DNA from: an uncultured Eubacteriales bacterium | Lineage (GTDB): Bacteria > Bacillota > Clostridia > Oscillospirales > CAG-272 | Direction: 5' to 3' | NCBI GenBank assembly: GCA_958352145.1 | Contig: CATWNM010000005.1 | Coordinates: forward strand, 16,932-80,931 | DNA: 64,000 nt | In this document: positions 32,276-42,044 of the stretch, piece by piece | Position numbering within the stretch: position 1 is the stretch's first letter | Layout: each line of letters begins with the position of its first letter | Notes under the pieces: model-generated | Told to the model about the DNA's origin: nothing | What the model saw: the letters and a program-made list of their open reading frames with translations, nothing else | The model's database searches: none | Made by a program: the position numbers and the translations under genes

Positions 32276-33501
32276 TGGAGATCGCAGTCATTGGCGGCGG
32301 CGCGGCAGGGCTTATGGCGGCGGGACGCGCGGCCGAACTTTCAGGGCATGTGACTTTGTTTGAAAAAAACAGCTTGCCTGGGCGCAAGCTGCGTATCACC
32401 GGCAAAGGACGGTGCAATGTCTGCAACAATTGCGATATCGAGACCGTGATCGCCAATGTACCGAAGAATCCCCGGTTTTTATACGCCGCGCTGCATCGTT
32501 TTTCCCCGTCGGATACGATGGCCTTTTTTGAGGCGCTGGGCGTACCGCTGAAAACCGAGCGGGGAAACCGCGTGTTTCCTGTATCCGACCGCGCCGCGGA
32601 TATTGCGGAGACTTTGGTACGGTTTGGCGATCGTAACGGCGTCCGGAGGCTGCACGCGGCGGTACGCCGCGTTTCGCCAGATGAGGACGGCCGCTTTGAT
32701 TTGGAAACGGAGAGCGGCCGCTTTACTTTCGATCGCGTGATCGTGGCTACCGGCGGCGCGTCTTATCCCCTGACCGGTTCAACCGGAGACGGCTATCGCT
32801 TTGCACGGGAAATGGGGCTATCGGTTGCCCGAATAGTCCCTTCGCTGGTTCCGCTCGTGACCGAGGAACGCGATCCGGCCGAAATGCAGGGGCTTTCTTT
32901 GAAAAATACGGCGCTTCGCGTTTTCGATACGGAAAGCGGGAAGATCGTTTATACGGACTTTGGTGAAATGCTGTTCACGCATTACGGCGTCAGCGGTCCG
33001 ATGATCCTCAGCGCTTCTGCGCATCTTAGTGGTATTGAGCCGGGGCGGTATAGGCTGTCTCTGGATCTTAAACCTGCACTGGATGCGCAAACGCTGGATA
33101 AACGTCTGCTTTCTGATTTTTCGAAGAATCAGAATCGTGATTTTGCAAATGCTTTGACCGCACTGCTTCCGCAAAAGCTGATCCCGGTTATTGTCCGCCG
33201 GTCGGGGATCGATCCGAAAAAAAAGGTCAATCTTGTGACGCGGGAGGAGCGGCGCGTACTGGTATCGCTTTTGAAGGATTTTACGCTGACGGTTCGGTGC
33301 GCGCGTCCGGTGCGTGAAGCGATCGTCACCTCGGGCGGCGTGGATGTGCGGGAGTTGTCGCCGAAGACGATGGAGGCGAAAAAAGTGCCAGGGTTGTATT
33401 TTTGTGGCGAAGTGATCGACGTGGATGCCTATACCGGCGGGTTTAATCTTCAAATCGCGTTTTCCACCGCGCGTCTGGCGGCGGAAAACGCAGTGCTTTA
33501 G
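32275..33501 (+). CDS. HI0933/BaiN-like flavoprotein
   Basis: An NAD(P)/FAD-dependent oxidoreductase of the HI0933 family. The FAD-binding Rossmann motif IAVIGGGAAGLMAAGRAAE lies at residues 3-21, the family CNVCNN segment near 46-51, and a late FCGEVIDVDAYTGGFNLQIA block closes the FAD site. Length 408 is typical. Members have been linked to steroid or bile-acid reduction (BaiN) and to other unsaturated substrates; the substrate here is unknown. Placement before cmk-plsC is common in Clostridia. Confidence 0.9.
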   Translation: MEIAVIGGGAAGLMAAGRAAELSGHVTLFEKNSLPGRKLRITGKGRCNVCNNCDIETVIANVPKNPRFLYAALHRFSPSDTMAFFEALGVPLKTERGNRVFPVSDRAADIAETLVRFGDRNGVRRLHAAVRRVSPDEDGRFDLETESGRFTFDRVIVATGGASYPLTGSTGDGYRFAREMGLSVARIVPSLVPLVTEERDPAEMQGLSLKNTALRVFDTESGKIVYTDFGEMLFTHYGVSGPMILSASAHLSGIEPGRYRLSLDLKPALDAQTLDKRLLSDFSKNQNRDFANALTALLPQKLIPVIVRRSGIDPKKKVNLVTREERRVLVSLLKDFTLTVRCARPVREAIVTSGGVDVRELSPKTMEAKKVPGLYFCGEVIDVDAYTGGFNLQIAFSTARLAAENAVL

Positions 33502-33510
33502 GAGGATTCA

Positions 33511-34863
33511 ATGATAGGAATCGCGATTGACGGGCCAAGCGGCGCGGGCAAGAGCACGATCGCAAAGGCGCTTGCGGAGCGACTTGGCTTTGTATACGTG
33601 GATACGGGGGCGATTTACCGCACGGTCGGGCTGTATATGCAGCGCGCAGGCGTGTCTTTAGAGGACAGCGCGGGCATCGAAGCGCATTTGCCGGAGGTTG
33701 TGCTGGATCTCCGGTATGAAGACGGCGTTCAGCGTATGTATCTTTGCGGAGAGGACGTCACGGAGAAGATTCGGACGCCCTTGATTTCCAAGTATGCCTC
33801 GGTCGTTTCAGCAGTGCCGCGCGTGCGTGCGTTTTTGTTTGATATGCAGCGGCAGATGGCGAAAAAAAATAACGTTATTATGGACGGGCGCGACATCGGC
33901 ACGGTGATTTTGCCAGATGCGGACGTAAAAATTTTTTTGACCGCATCAGCGCAGGCCCGCGCCGGGCGCCGCGTGGCGCAGTTGGCTGAAAAGGGAGAGA
34001 CTGTCGGTTTTGCCGAAACGCTGGCCGCGATTGAGGAGCGGGATGCGCGGGACAGCGGGCGGGACGTCGCCCCGCTTTGTCCTGCCCCGGATGCGGTCAC
34101 GCTGGATACGTCTGAGCGGACGCTTGAGGAAAGTATCAGCGCTGCGCTTGAGATCGTGTTTCAAAAGCTGCCCGCTCTCCGGATAGACGCCGTGCCCGCG
34201 GTGCATGCAGCTGGCGTAAAAAAAAACGCGTTGAGCGCGGATAAAAACCGCCGCGGGTTTTATCTGTGGCTCCGTCGGTATGCCGCGGGGGCGATCCGGT
34301 TTTGCATGCGCGTCCGCGCGACCGGCGCGGAGCATGAGCCCGCGGACGGCCCGCTGATCGTGTGCTCGAACCATACGGCGCTGATGGATGTGCTTGCGCT
34401 GGCCGTTTCTCTGCGGCGGCAGCTTCGGTACCTTGCAAAGTCTGAGTTGTTTCGTATACCGCTGCTCGCACCGCTGATTCGCGCGCTTGGCGCTTATTCG
34501 GTCGATCGCGGAAAAGGCGACGTAGCCGCAATCAAAAAAACGCTCTCGCTTTTGAGTGCCGGTGAAGTTGTGGCCATGTTTCCGCAGGGGACGCGCCGTC
34601 CTGGGATCGATCCGGCAAAAACGGAGGTTAAAAGCGGAATCGGCATGCTGGTTTATCGATCCGGCGCGCCGGTGCTTCCTGTGTATATTCGGGTCAAAAA
34701 TTATCGGTATCGTTTTTTACGCAAGAAAGAAGTCATTATCGGGGAGCCGATCCGTTATGAAGAATTTGGGTTTGTTTCGGGCGGAAAAGAAGAATATGCG
34801 CGCGCAGCGCGTTTGGTATTTGACCGGATTCTCGCGTTGCGGGAGAGGGAGATAGACCGATGA
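33511..34863 (+). CDS. Fused cytidylate kinase and 1-acylglycerol-3-phosphate acyltransferase
   Basis: One 450-residue chain with two enzymes. Residues 1-218 are (d)CMP kinase: P-loop GPSGAGKST (8-16), YVDTGAIYRTVG, GRDIGTVILPDADVKIFLTA. Residues about 250-450 are a PlsC acyltransferase with the catalytic NHTALMD (HX4D) and the FPQGTRRPG substrate motif. The first half phosphorylates CMP/dCMP; the second acylates lysophosphatidate in phospholipid synthesis. In many Clostridia these are separate neighbouring genes or this fusion. It overlaps the next gene by 4 bases (ATGA). Confidence 0.93.
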   Translation: MIGIAIDGPSGAGKSTIAKALAERLGFVYVDTGAIYRTVGLYMQRAGVSLEDSAGIEAHLPEVVLDLRYEDGVQRMYLCGEDVTEKIRTPLISKYASVVSAVPRVRAFLFDMQRQMAKKNNVIMDGRDIGTVILPDADVKIFLTASAQARAGRRVAQLAEKGETVGFAETLAAIEERDARDSGRDVAPLCPAPDAVTLDTSERTLEESISAALEIVFQKLPALRIDAVPAVHAAGVKKNALSADKNRRGFYLWLRRYAAGAIRFCMRVRATGAEHEPADGPLIVCSNHTALMDVLALAVSLRRQLRYLAKSELFRIPLLAPLIRALGAYSVDRGKGDVAAIKKTLSLLSAGEVVAMFPQGTRRPGIDPAKTEVKSGIGMLVYRSGAPVLPVYIRVKNYRYRFLRKKEVIIGEPIRYEEFGFVSGGKEEYARAARLVFDRILALREREIDR

Positions 34864-36887
34864 AAATCACGGTAGCGGGGGAAGCCGGTTTTTGCTTTGG
34901 CGTCAAGCGTGCGACTGATTTTGTCGAGCGTGCGCTGACAGACGGACATTACCGGGTTTTCCTTCTTGGAAATTTAATTCATAACAGCGTGTATAATGCC
35001 GGCCTTGCCAGGCGTGGCGCGCGTGTGATTGAAGCGGGCGGCGCGGAACGAATTGCCGAAGACGGCGCACCGGTCGGTATCGTGATTCGCGCGCACGGAA
35101 TCCGCAGGCAGGATGAAGCATGCCTGCGCGCGCTCCTTAAACGGTATCCGAATCTGCGTTTGGAGGATATGACTTGTCCGTTTGTCAAAAAGATCCATCG
35201 GATTGTAGAGGAAAACACGGATGCGGATACGACGCTTTTTGTAATGGGGGATTCCGCGCATCCGGAAGTGCAGTCTATCGTCAGCTACGCAAAGGGACCG
35301 GTTGTGGTTTTTTCCGACGAAGCGGATTTGGATGCACATATTGAAAAAGATGCGGACACGCAAAAAAGGGTTATTTTGGTTGCGCAGACGACTCAAAATA
35401 AAGCGCTTTGGAAAAATTGTGAGAAAAAATTCAAAAAAGTATATACAAACGCGATAATTTTTGATACAATATGTAATGTTACGGACAAACGTCAGCGGGA
35501 AGCTGCGGCTCTTGCGGCTCAGTGCGACGGGATGATCGTAATTGGCGGAAAGGAAAGTTCAAATACAAAAAAACTGTTTGAAATTGCGTCTTCCCGGTGT
35601 GAGAACTGTGTGTTAATCGAGTGCGCAGCCGAGCTTGAACCGGACGTCTTTTCCGGATGCCAGCATATCGGTATTACTGCCGGGGCTTCCACGCCGCGCG
35701 GTATAATAGAGGAGGTATATAAAACCATGAACACAGAAGCGGAAAACTTCGAACAACTGCTTGATTCTTCATTCAAAACTTTAAATACAGGAGATACCGT
35801 AGTCGGCACAGTAATGTCGGTTTCAAACAATGAAATCCGTCTTGACCTTGGCACGAAAGCCACTGGCGTAATTACATACGACCAGATTACCGACGAGGCG
35901 GGCGTTGATCTGAACAAACTGTTCAAGATCGGCGACGAGGTAGAGGGGTTTGTAATTAAAGTCAGCGACCTTGACGGCATTGCCATGCTGTCCAAAAAGC
36001 GTGTGGATTCGGATAAAAACTGGAAGCATATCGTAGAAGCGAAAGAGAATGACGAAACGCTAGAGGGCAAGATCGTAGAAGCTGTCAAGGGCGGCGTTTT
36101 GATCTCGCTGTTGGGTGTGCGCGTATTTATTCCTGCGTCGCTCAGCGGCGTTCCGAAAGGCGGCGATCTTTCTGCGCTTGTAGGAACGACGCAGCGCGTC
36201 AAGATCATTGACCTGAACGAGCAGCGGCATAGAGCCTACGCGTCGATCCGCGCGGTGCTTCGGGAAGAGCGCAAAGCAAAAGAGGACGCGTTCTGGGCGG
36301 ACGTGGAGGTCGGTAAGCACTATATGGGCACAGTCAAAAACCTGGCCACGTACGGCGCGTTTGTCGATCTTGGCGGCGTTGACGGCATGGTGCATAATTC
36401 CGAACTTTCCTGGAAGCGCATCAAGCATCCTTCGCAGGTGGTTAAAGTCGGAGATGTGATCGACGTTTACGTTAAGGAGTTCAATCGAGAGACCGGTAAG
36501 GTCTCGCTTGGCTACAAAACCGACGAGATGAATTCCTGGTTTGTGTTTAAAAATAAGTATAGCGTCGGCGATGTTGCAACCGTGAAGATCGTCAGCTTTA
36601 CGCCGTTCGGCGCTTTTGCTGAGGTTGTTCCTGGAACGGATGGCTTGATCCATATTTCTCAGATTTCAAGGACAAAGATTGCGCAACCTTCCGATGTATT
36701 GGAAATCGGGCAGGAGGTTGAAGCAAAAATCATCGATATCGATGATGAAAAGCAGAAGATCAGCCTTTCGATTCGGGCGCTGATCGAGGATGCGGAAAAA
36801 GCGGATGCTGCCGCAGCAGAGGAGCCTGCGTCCGAGCCGGATGTGGATGCGCCGGCTGAAGCAGATGCCGCAGCGGATGCGGAATAA
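34860..36887 (+). CDS. ispH: Fused IspH (HMBPP reductase) and ribosomal protein S1
   Basis: A 675-residue bifunctional chain known from Clostridia. Residues 1-282 are IspH, the last enzyme of the MEP isoprenoid pathway; its three iron-sulfur cysteines are visible in GFCFGVKRA, DMTCPFVKK and FDTICNVTDKRQ. Residues about 300-640 hold four S1 RNA-binding domains, including GTVKNLATYGAFVDLGGVDG and VKIVSFTPFGAFAEVV, with an Ala/Glu-rich tail. It overlaps cmk-plsC by 4 bases. An internal ribosome binding site at the junction may allow separate S1 synthesis (see next entry). A strong terminator follows. Confidence 0.95.
   Translation: MKITVAGEAGFCFGVKRATDFVERALTDGHYRVFLLGNLIHNSVYNAGLARRGARVIEAGGAERIAEDGAPVGIVIRAHGIRRQDEACLRALLKRYPNLRLEDMTCPFVKKIHRIVEENTDADTTLFVMGDSAHPEVQSIVSYAKGPVVVFSDEADLDAHIEKDADTQKRVILVAQTTQNKALWKNCEKKFKKVYTNAIIFDTICNVTDKRQREAAALAAQCDGMIVIGGKESSNTKKLFEIASSRCENCVLIECAAELEPDVFSGCQHIGITAGASTPRGIIEEVYKTMNTEAENFEQLLDSSFKTLNTGDTVVGTVMSVSNNEIRLDLGTKATGVITYDQITDEAGVDLNKLFKIGDEVEGFVIKVSDLDGIAMLSKKRVDSDKNWKHIVEAKENDETLEGKIVEAVKGGVLISLLGVRVFIPASLSGVPKGGDLSALVGTTQRVKIIDLNEQRHRAYASIRAVLREERKAKEDAFWADVEVGKHYMGTVKNLATYGAFVDLGGVDGMVHNSELSWKRIKHPSQVVKVGDVIDVYVKEFNRETGKVSLGYKTDEMNSWFVFKNKYSVGDVATVKIVSFTPFGAFAEVVPGTDGLIHISQISRTKIAQPSDVLEIGQEVEAKIIDIDDEKQKISLSIRALIEDAEKADAAAAEEPASEPDVDAPAEADAAADAE
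35711..35729 (+). promoter_or_regulatory. Internal ribosome binding site at the IspH-S1 junction
   Basis: GGAGG at 35711-35715 lies 11 bases before an in-frame ATG at 35727, exactly at the boundary between the two domains. Starting there gives a 386-residue protein beginning MNTEAENFEQLL, the natural start of S1. Confidence 0.6.
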
Positions 36888-36930
36888 TTCTAAAGTAAAA
36901 AGAAGCAAGAATTCTCATGCTTCTCAATCT

Positions 36931-36966
36931 TGCAAAAAAGTCCAGCTTTTGCTGGACTTTTTTGCA
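36931..36966 (+). terminator. Terminator after ispH-rpsA
   Basis: A perfect 16-bp stem (36931-36946 with 36951-36966) with a TTTT loop; its outer part is an A6/T6 pair, so it works in both directions. Confidence 0.9.
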
Positions 36967-37022
36967 TCAAGGAGAGAAAAAAGGTATGCGCTATCGTTAT
37001 GCACAGATTATATTACAACGCT

Positions 37023-37799
37023 TTATTTGCTGCTTCTGTATTCGCTTGGAGTTTTGCCGGTCTCTTCCTTGAATGCGCGGTTGAAGTTGCGTATACTGCC
37101 AAATCCGCAGTCGAGGGCAATTTGCGTAATGTGCTTATCGCCTCTGAGCATCTTTTTTGCATCCTCGATGCGCATTAAGGTTATGAATTTTGAAAAACCG
37201 ATTTTTAATTTGTTCGCAAAAAGATGCGAAAGGTGTGTAGGCGAATAGCCCAGCATATCAGCTACTGAGTTAAGCGTTATCGGCTCTCTGTAATGCGCCG
37301 AGCAGTATTTTATCAGTTTCTCTTCTTTTGAGACTTCGTTTGGGTTTGCGGAGATAAGGTGAAGAAGGGGAAGAAGCCGGCCGAGAATTAGCGATATGTA
37401 CCCTTGGACAATCCCCTTTGAATACGGCGATGGCATTTTGTTCGCCTCTGAAGCCTTGCGGAACAATTCATCGGTTTCTTCATCTATCGCATTGCAAAGC
37501 ATGGGACTTTGGGGTATCATATTGCAAAAAACTCCGTCGTATATCGGCAGATTCTTCGGGAAGAGCAGGGCTATGTTTTCATAATTTGTTGATTCATGAC
37601 CATGTATCTGCCCTGGAAATGCGAAAATGATATCGCCCTTGTTTAATTTATACTCTTTAAAATTAATATAACAGGTCCACGCTCCGCCTCGTGCGTATAA
37701 TATTTCTACATAGTCGTGTGCGTGCAAATGCATGAAACTGGATTTTTGTCTGCGCCATGCGTGGATACCGCTCCATTTCGTCTCATATGTAATGGCCAT
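37023..37799 (-). CDS. AraC family transcriptional regulator
   Basis: A 258-residue sugar-type regulator. The N-terminal cupin-like sensor domain (1-150) includes FMHLHAHDYVEILYARGG. The C-terminal two-helix-turn-helix domain (about 160-258) includes SVADMLGYSPTHLSHLFANKL and ALDCGFGSIRNFNRAFKEETG. The start at 37799 follows GGAGAG; a longer frame to 37832 lacks a site. It is divergent from the GH3 gene at 37908, so it probably controls the two GH3 genes. Base use is less GC-rich than the core genes. Confidence 0.92.
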   Translation of the reverse strand: MAITYETKWSGIHAWRRQKSSFMHLHAHDYVEILYARGGAWTCYINFKEYKLNKGDIIFAFPGQIHGHESTNYENIALLFPKNLPIYDGVFCNMIPQSPMLCNAIDEETDELFRKASEANKMPSPYSKGIVQGYISLILGRLLPLLHLISANPNEVSKEEKLIKYCSAHYREPITLNSVADMLGYSPTHLSHLFANKLKIGFSKFITLMRIEDAKKMLRGDKHITQIALDCGFGSIRNFNRAFKEETGKTPSEYRSSK

Positions 37800-37907
37800 A
37801 TTGCTCTCCAAATCGCAAAAAAATTCTACCAATTTGCAGCATTTTTCTTTTATTATATCATATTCTTGCTATAATACAAGTAGAAGATTATGTTTTTGGA
37901 GGTATAT

Positions 37908-40900
37908 ATGAAATTGCGTTCAATTATCGGTATATTGATCGTAGCATGGCTTGTATGCGGTGTACTGCCTGTTTCGGTAGGCGCATATGTCGTTGCAGAT
38001 GGAGCAGACAAGTCATATGCAGCGGCAGCGGAGGCCATGGTGCTTTTGAAAAACGAGAATCACGCGCTTCCGCTCACATCGGCCGACAAGATCGCAATTT
38101 TTGGCGATGGTCAGGTTTACACCGATGGAAAAACCGGCGGCTTTTTCCTGATGGGACGCGGAAGCGGTTATTTTGTGCCGTCCGAAACGCCGAAAAATCC
38201 TTGTGATGTACTTGCATCTTATGTAAATAACGGCAAACTTGGCGGAGTTTATACTGCACTTTCGGAGTCGTATAAGGCTGCGGCGGTTACAGGCAAGGAC
38301 TTCACATATTCGCCAACAGACGAAGAATATGCTGCAGCGGCAGAATATGCAGACAAAGCAGTTTTTATTGTCAACCGCACTTCTTTTGAGGGCAGCGACA
38401 ATTCCAAGGCATCTTTTTTCCTTACCACTGCCGAAAAGGTAGAGCTAAAAAAGGTATGCGCAGCATTTAATGGCAAGCCCGTTATTGTTGTTCTCAATTC
38501 AGGCAGCATGATAAATTGTGGCTTTGCAAATGGACGTGTTGACGGCGTTTATGCTGATGCGGTAATCACGGCGACATATCTTGGCATTCGCGGTGTTGAT
38601 GTGCTTTGCCAAACGCTTGTCGGCGATATAAATCCGTCGGGTAAAACCGTTGATACGTATGCCAAGGTACTTGAAGATTACCCAAGCTATAAGAGCTTCC
38701 ATGAGAATAAAGACTTCGCAAACTATTATGAGGATATATATGTGGGCTATCGCTATTTTGAAACCTTCAACGTAGATGTAGACTATCCCTTCGGATACGG
38801 CCTGTCTTATACTACATTTGATATCTCCGATGTTACATATACAGAAGGAAACGGTAAAATTACCGTTACCGCTAAAGTCACAAATACAGGTGGCGTTGCG
38901 GGCAAAGAGGTGCTTCAGGTATACTTTTGCGCCCCTCAAAAGGGAAGCGGCAATGCCGTTCTTTCCAAGGCGTCAAAGGAACTTTGCGGCTTTGCCAAGA
39001 CGTCGCTTTTATCCGCAGGTGAGAGCGAAATTCTCTCCGTCTCCTTTGACATTGACACCATGGCATCTTATGACGATCTAGGTACGACAGGATATAAATC
39101 CGCATATGTTATGGAAGCGGGCGCTTATATTGTTTACGTAGGCAACAGCGTTAAAAATGTTGTTGTGGTAGGCACGCACAACGAGGCGGAACTCCGTGTA
39201 GTAAAACAACTCACCCAACTTTGCGAACCTACGACTTCTTTTGAGCGCATGACATTTGACGGCACTGAAACGGTAGGCGAAACCTCTGAATTCCGTAGTG
39301 ACCTTTTGCATACCCCCGTTTACAAAGCGCAGACGGATGTTACAGAACCGTATCAGTTTGCCGAGGTAATGAACGGTGAGATTACGGTTGAGGAATTTCT
39401 TTCTCAGATGTCAAACGATGAGCTTTGCGACATTGCCGTTATGACGCATCAGGCATCTACCTCCACAAAGGCGTGGGGCGGCACCGAAGAAATGGTTGAA
39501 AAATACGGTATTCCGATTGCGACAAGCAGCGACGGACCCGCAGGCATTCGCATTTCCACCAAGGGCACGGGACTTCCGTGTGCAACTGCACAGGCATGTA
39601 CATGGAATATAGATGTTATGGCAGTCCTCGGCGACGTTATCGGCCGTGAATGTTTACGCTCCGAAGTTGATGTATGGCTTGCACCGAGCGTAAACATTCA
39701 CCGCTATCCTCTGTGCGGACGTAACTTTGAGTACTATTCTGAAGATCCGCTGATTTCTGGCATTATGTCGAGCGCACTTATTAAAGGTGTTGAAAAGCAC
39801 GGCATTGCTTGCTCAATTAAGCACTTTGTTGCAAATGAAAAGGAATACAAACGCAGCGAAATGTCCTCTAACGTGTCCGAGCGCGCGCTTCGTGAAATCT
39901 ATCTCGTACCCTTTGAGATGGGGGTTGAGGCGGGGGTCAGCATGGTAATGACCTCGTATAATAAGCTCAATGGCACTGAAACCGCAGAAAGCGCAGAGCT
40001 TCTCCGCGGAATTTTGCGCGGTGAATGGGGCTTTGGAGGCATGGTTACTACCGACTGGTCAAATGATTCCAGTCTTGTAAATGAGGTAATCGCAGGCAAC
40101 AATGTAAAATCTTCGGGTTCGGAAGATAAACTTGATTCCACTCCGCTTAAAAAAGCTGTGGCAAATGGAACAATCAGCCGTTCACTGCTTATAGAAAACG
40201 CAACCTATGTGATGAATTTGCTTGCAAAGATGCCTGATGGACAAAGGCTTATTGACGATTCTCTTGTTGTGACTGTTGACGGCACAACTGTATTTGAGGC
40301 AGAGAATTATACGCACAAGCATGGCTATGCACGTCCTGAAATCAGTAAAAGCCGTACGGTAATGGCATATGTACGTGCGACTGACCGCTGGACTCCCTAT
40401 CTCACATATACGCTTGATGTCAAGGAAGCGGGGATATATATACTCGCCGCAGGTGTTGCAAATGCATCCTCGGATCCCAATTCAAACGCACTTCATGTTT
40501 ATGTGAACGGCGTAGAACAGCTTTCAAACTTTAATGCTGTTTTTACAGGCGGTTGGTCTTCTGTAAATGATATGGAAATAGGCGCAGTCGTGCTTCCGAA
40601 AGGCAGAGTAACGTTAAAAGTAAAGAGCGCCGTGAATCGTTCTTGCGGCAATTTTGATTATTTTACACTTACGCCTATTAAAGATGCGTATACCGCAATT
40701 TCTACCGCTGATGCACTTATCGCACTTATGGGCGACAGCAAAAAATGGCGCGGCAAATACTATCTCACCACGGATATTGATCTGACAAACGTAAGCGGAC
40801 AAGGTCCTATCGGTACAAATGCGACCAACTTTACGGGTGTATTTGACGGTATGGGACATACGATAAAAGGACTTTCTCTTACCACTTCTACCGAGCAGGA

Positions 40901-42035
40901 TTACGGCCTTTTCGGAAAGGTGAAGAATGCCGTGGTGCGCAACCTTACGGTTTACGGCGATGTTTCCTCTTCAAAGGCGGGTGATGCGGTCGTAGGCGGC
41001 ATCGTCGGTACGCTTGATCCCAACTCCTTTATTGTAAACTGTACAAGTCATGTCGATGTAACATATAACAATACGACAAAGTCCGCTAAAGGCGTAGGCG
41101 GAATCGCAGGTTATCTTTATGCCGGCAGTACCAATGCGGGTACTGTTATAAAAAACTGTACGAATTACGGTGCGGTTTCCTCTTTTAGCGGTGGAAACGA
41201 AGCTGCTGTCGGCGGTATTGTCGGTATCGTTCATGACAGCGGAGCAGGTATTTGCGAGGTGGTTTGTTGTAAAAATTACGGCGAAGTGTCCGGCCAGGGA
41301 GTCAAGGTAGGCGGAATCGCAGGCTGTCTTAATCAGGCTAAATCAGGCGGCGGCGCTGAGATTGTAAATTGCATGAACTGCGGCGATGTGACCTCTACTA
41401 TGGGACGCATGGGCGGTATTGTCGGATATGTTTATTCGCTAAGCGCTACTGACGGCAAGGAGCCGAACATCCGCTTCTGCCTCAATAAAGGAGATGTAAC
41501 CACGGATGTCGGATATGAATCGGGCGGCATTGTCGGATTGAATGCAGGTGCTAATCTTGATAATTGCGTAAACCTTGGCACTATCACTACAACTGGCAAA
41601 GAGGAAATGGGCGGTGTTGTCGGCAAGACTTATACAGCCACAAATACGCTTGTATTTGAGATAGCCAAATGCTATACCGTAAACGGCGACGTGATCCCTC
41701 CGGCAAATTATGAGAAGCCGGATTACTTCACTTTCATCGATTGCTCCACTGTGACCGGAAGCGACCTCGGAAGCGAAAATACTGCACTTACCTACGGTGA
41801 CGGCGGCTATATCGTCAAGGATGGTGAACTTACTCTTGCAACGTTGATTCCCGTTTCGCTCAAGGGCGATGTTAACTTTGACGGAAAGATTACCGCGATT
41901 GATTTGCTCATCGTTTTAAGGGGCGTATTCAATTCGGATGCTGCCGTAAGCGTACATACAGCGGATATGAATGGCGACGGAAAGATCAATCTTTTGGATG
42001 TATTATTGATTTTATACAAACTTTTAGTCAAGTAA
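37908..42035 (+). CDS. Domain-permuted GH3 glycosidase with CBM6-like, GLUG and dockerin modules
   Basis: A 1375-residue secreted enzyme. After a signal peptide (about 1-26) the usual GH3 order is reversed: the C-terminal GH3 domain first (starting AEAMVLLKNENHALPL), then a Fn3-like domain, then the TIM-barrel N-terminal domain (about 470-740). Catalytic Asp716 lies in GGMVTTDWS; CGRNFEYYSEDP and SIKHFVANE are substrate loops. A CBM6-like beta-sandwich follows (about 745-875, VFEAENYTHKHG), then several GLUG-type repeats with GGIVG signatures, and finally a type I dockerin (GDVNFDGKITAIDLLIV, ADMNGDGKINLLDVLLIL). Such permutation is known in Ruminococcus albus beta-glucosidase. The dockerin implies docking to a cohesin scaffold. 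Clear ribosome binding site GGAGG. Confidence 0.93.
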   Translation: MKLRSIIGILIVAWLVCGVLPVSVGAYVVADGADKSYAAAAEAMVLLKNENHALPLTSADKIAIFGDGQVYTDGKTGGFFLMGRGSGYFVPSETPKNPCDVLASYVNNGKLGGVYTALSESYKAAAVTGKDFTYSPTDEEYAAAAEYADKAVFIVNRTSFEGSDNSKASFFLTTAEKVELKKVCAAFNGKPVIVVLNSGSMINCGFANGRVDGVYADAVITATYLGIRGVDVLCQTLVGDINPSGKTVDTYAKVLEDYPSYKSFHENKDFANYYEDIYVGYRYFETFNVDVDYPFGYGLSYTTFDISDVTYTEGNGKITVTAKVTNTGGVAGKEVLQVYFCAPQKGSGNAVLSKASKELCGFAKTSLLSAGESEILSVSFDIDTMASYDDLGTTGYKSAYVMEAGAYIVYVGNSVKNVVVVGTHNEAELRVVKQLTQLCEPTTSFERMTFDGTETVGETSEFRSDLLHTPVYKAQTDVTEPYQFAEVMNGEITVEEFLSQMSNDELCDIAVMTHQASTSTKAWGGTEEMVEKYGIPIATSSDGPAGIRISTKGTGLPCATAQACTWNIDVMAVLGDVIGRECLRSEVDVWLAPSVNIHRYPLCGRNFEYYSEDPLISGIMSSALIKGVEKHGIACSIKHFVANEKEYKRSEMSSNVSERALREIYLVPFEMGVEAGVSMVMTSYNKLNGTETAESAELLRGILRGEWGFGGMVTTDWSNDSSLVNEVIAGNNVKSSGSEDKLDSTPLKKAVANGTISRSLLIENATYVMNLLAKMPDGQRLIDDSLVVTVDGTTVFEAENYTHKHGYARPEISKSRTVMAYVRATDRWTPYLTYTLDVKEAGIYILAAGVANASSDPNSNALHVYVNGVEQLSNFNAVFTGGWSSVNDMEIGAVVLPKGRVTLKVKSAVNRSCGNFDYFTLTPIKDAYTAISTADALIALMGDSKKWRGKYYLTTDIDLTNVSGQGPIGTNATNFTGVFDGMGHTIKGLSLTTSTEQDYGLFGKVKNAVVRNLTVYGDVSSSKAGDAVVGGIVGTLDPNSFIVNCTSHVDVTYNNTTKSAKGVGGIAGYLYAGSTNAGTVIKNCTNYGAVSSFSGGNEAAVGGIVGIVHDSGAGICEVVCCKNYGEVSGQGVKVGGIAGCLNQAKSGGGAEIVNCMNCGDVTSTMGRMGGIVGYVYSLSATDGKEPNIRFCLNKGDVTTDVGYESGGIVGLNAGANLDNCVNLGTITTTGKEEMGGVVGKTYTATNTLVFEIAKCYTVNGDVIPPANYEKPDYFTFIDCSTVTGSDLGSENTALTYGDGGYIVKDGELTLATLIPVSLKGDVNFDGKITAIDLLIVLRGVFNSDAAVSVHTADMNGDGKINLLDVLLILYKLLVK

Positions 42036-42044
42036 GGAAAAATT

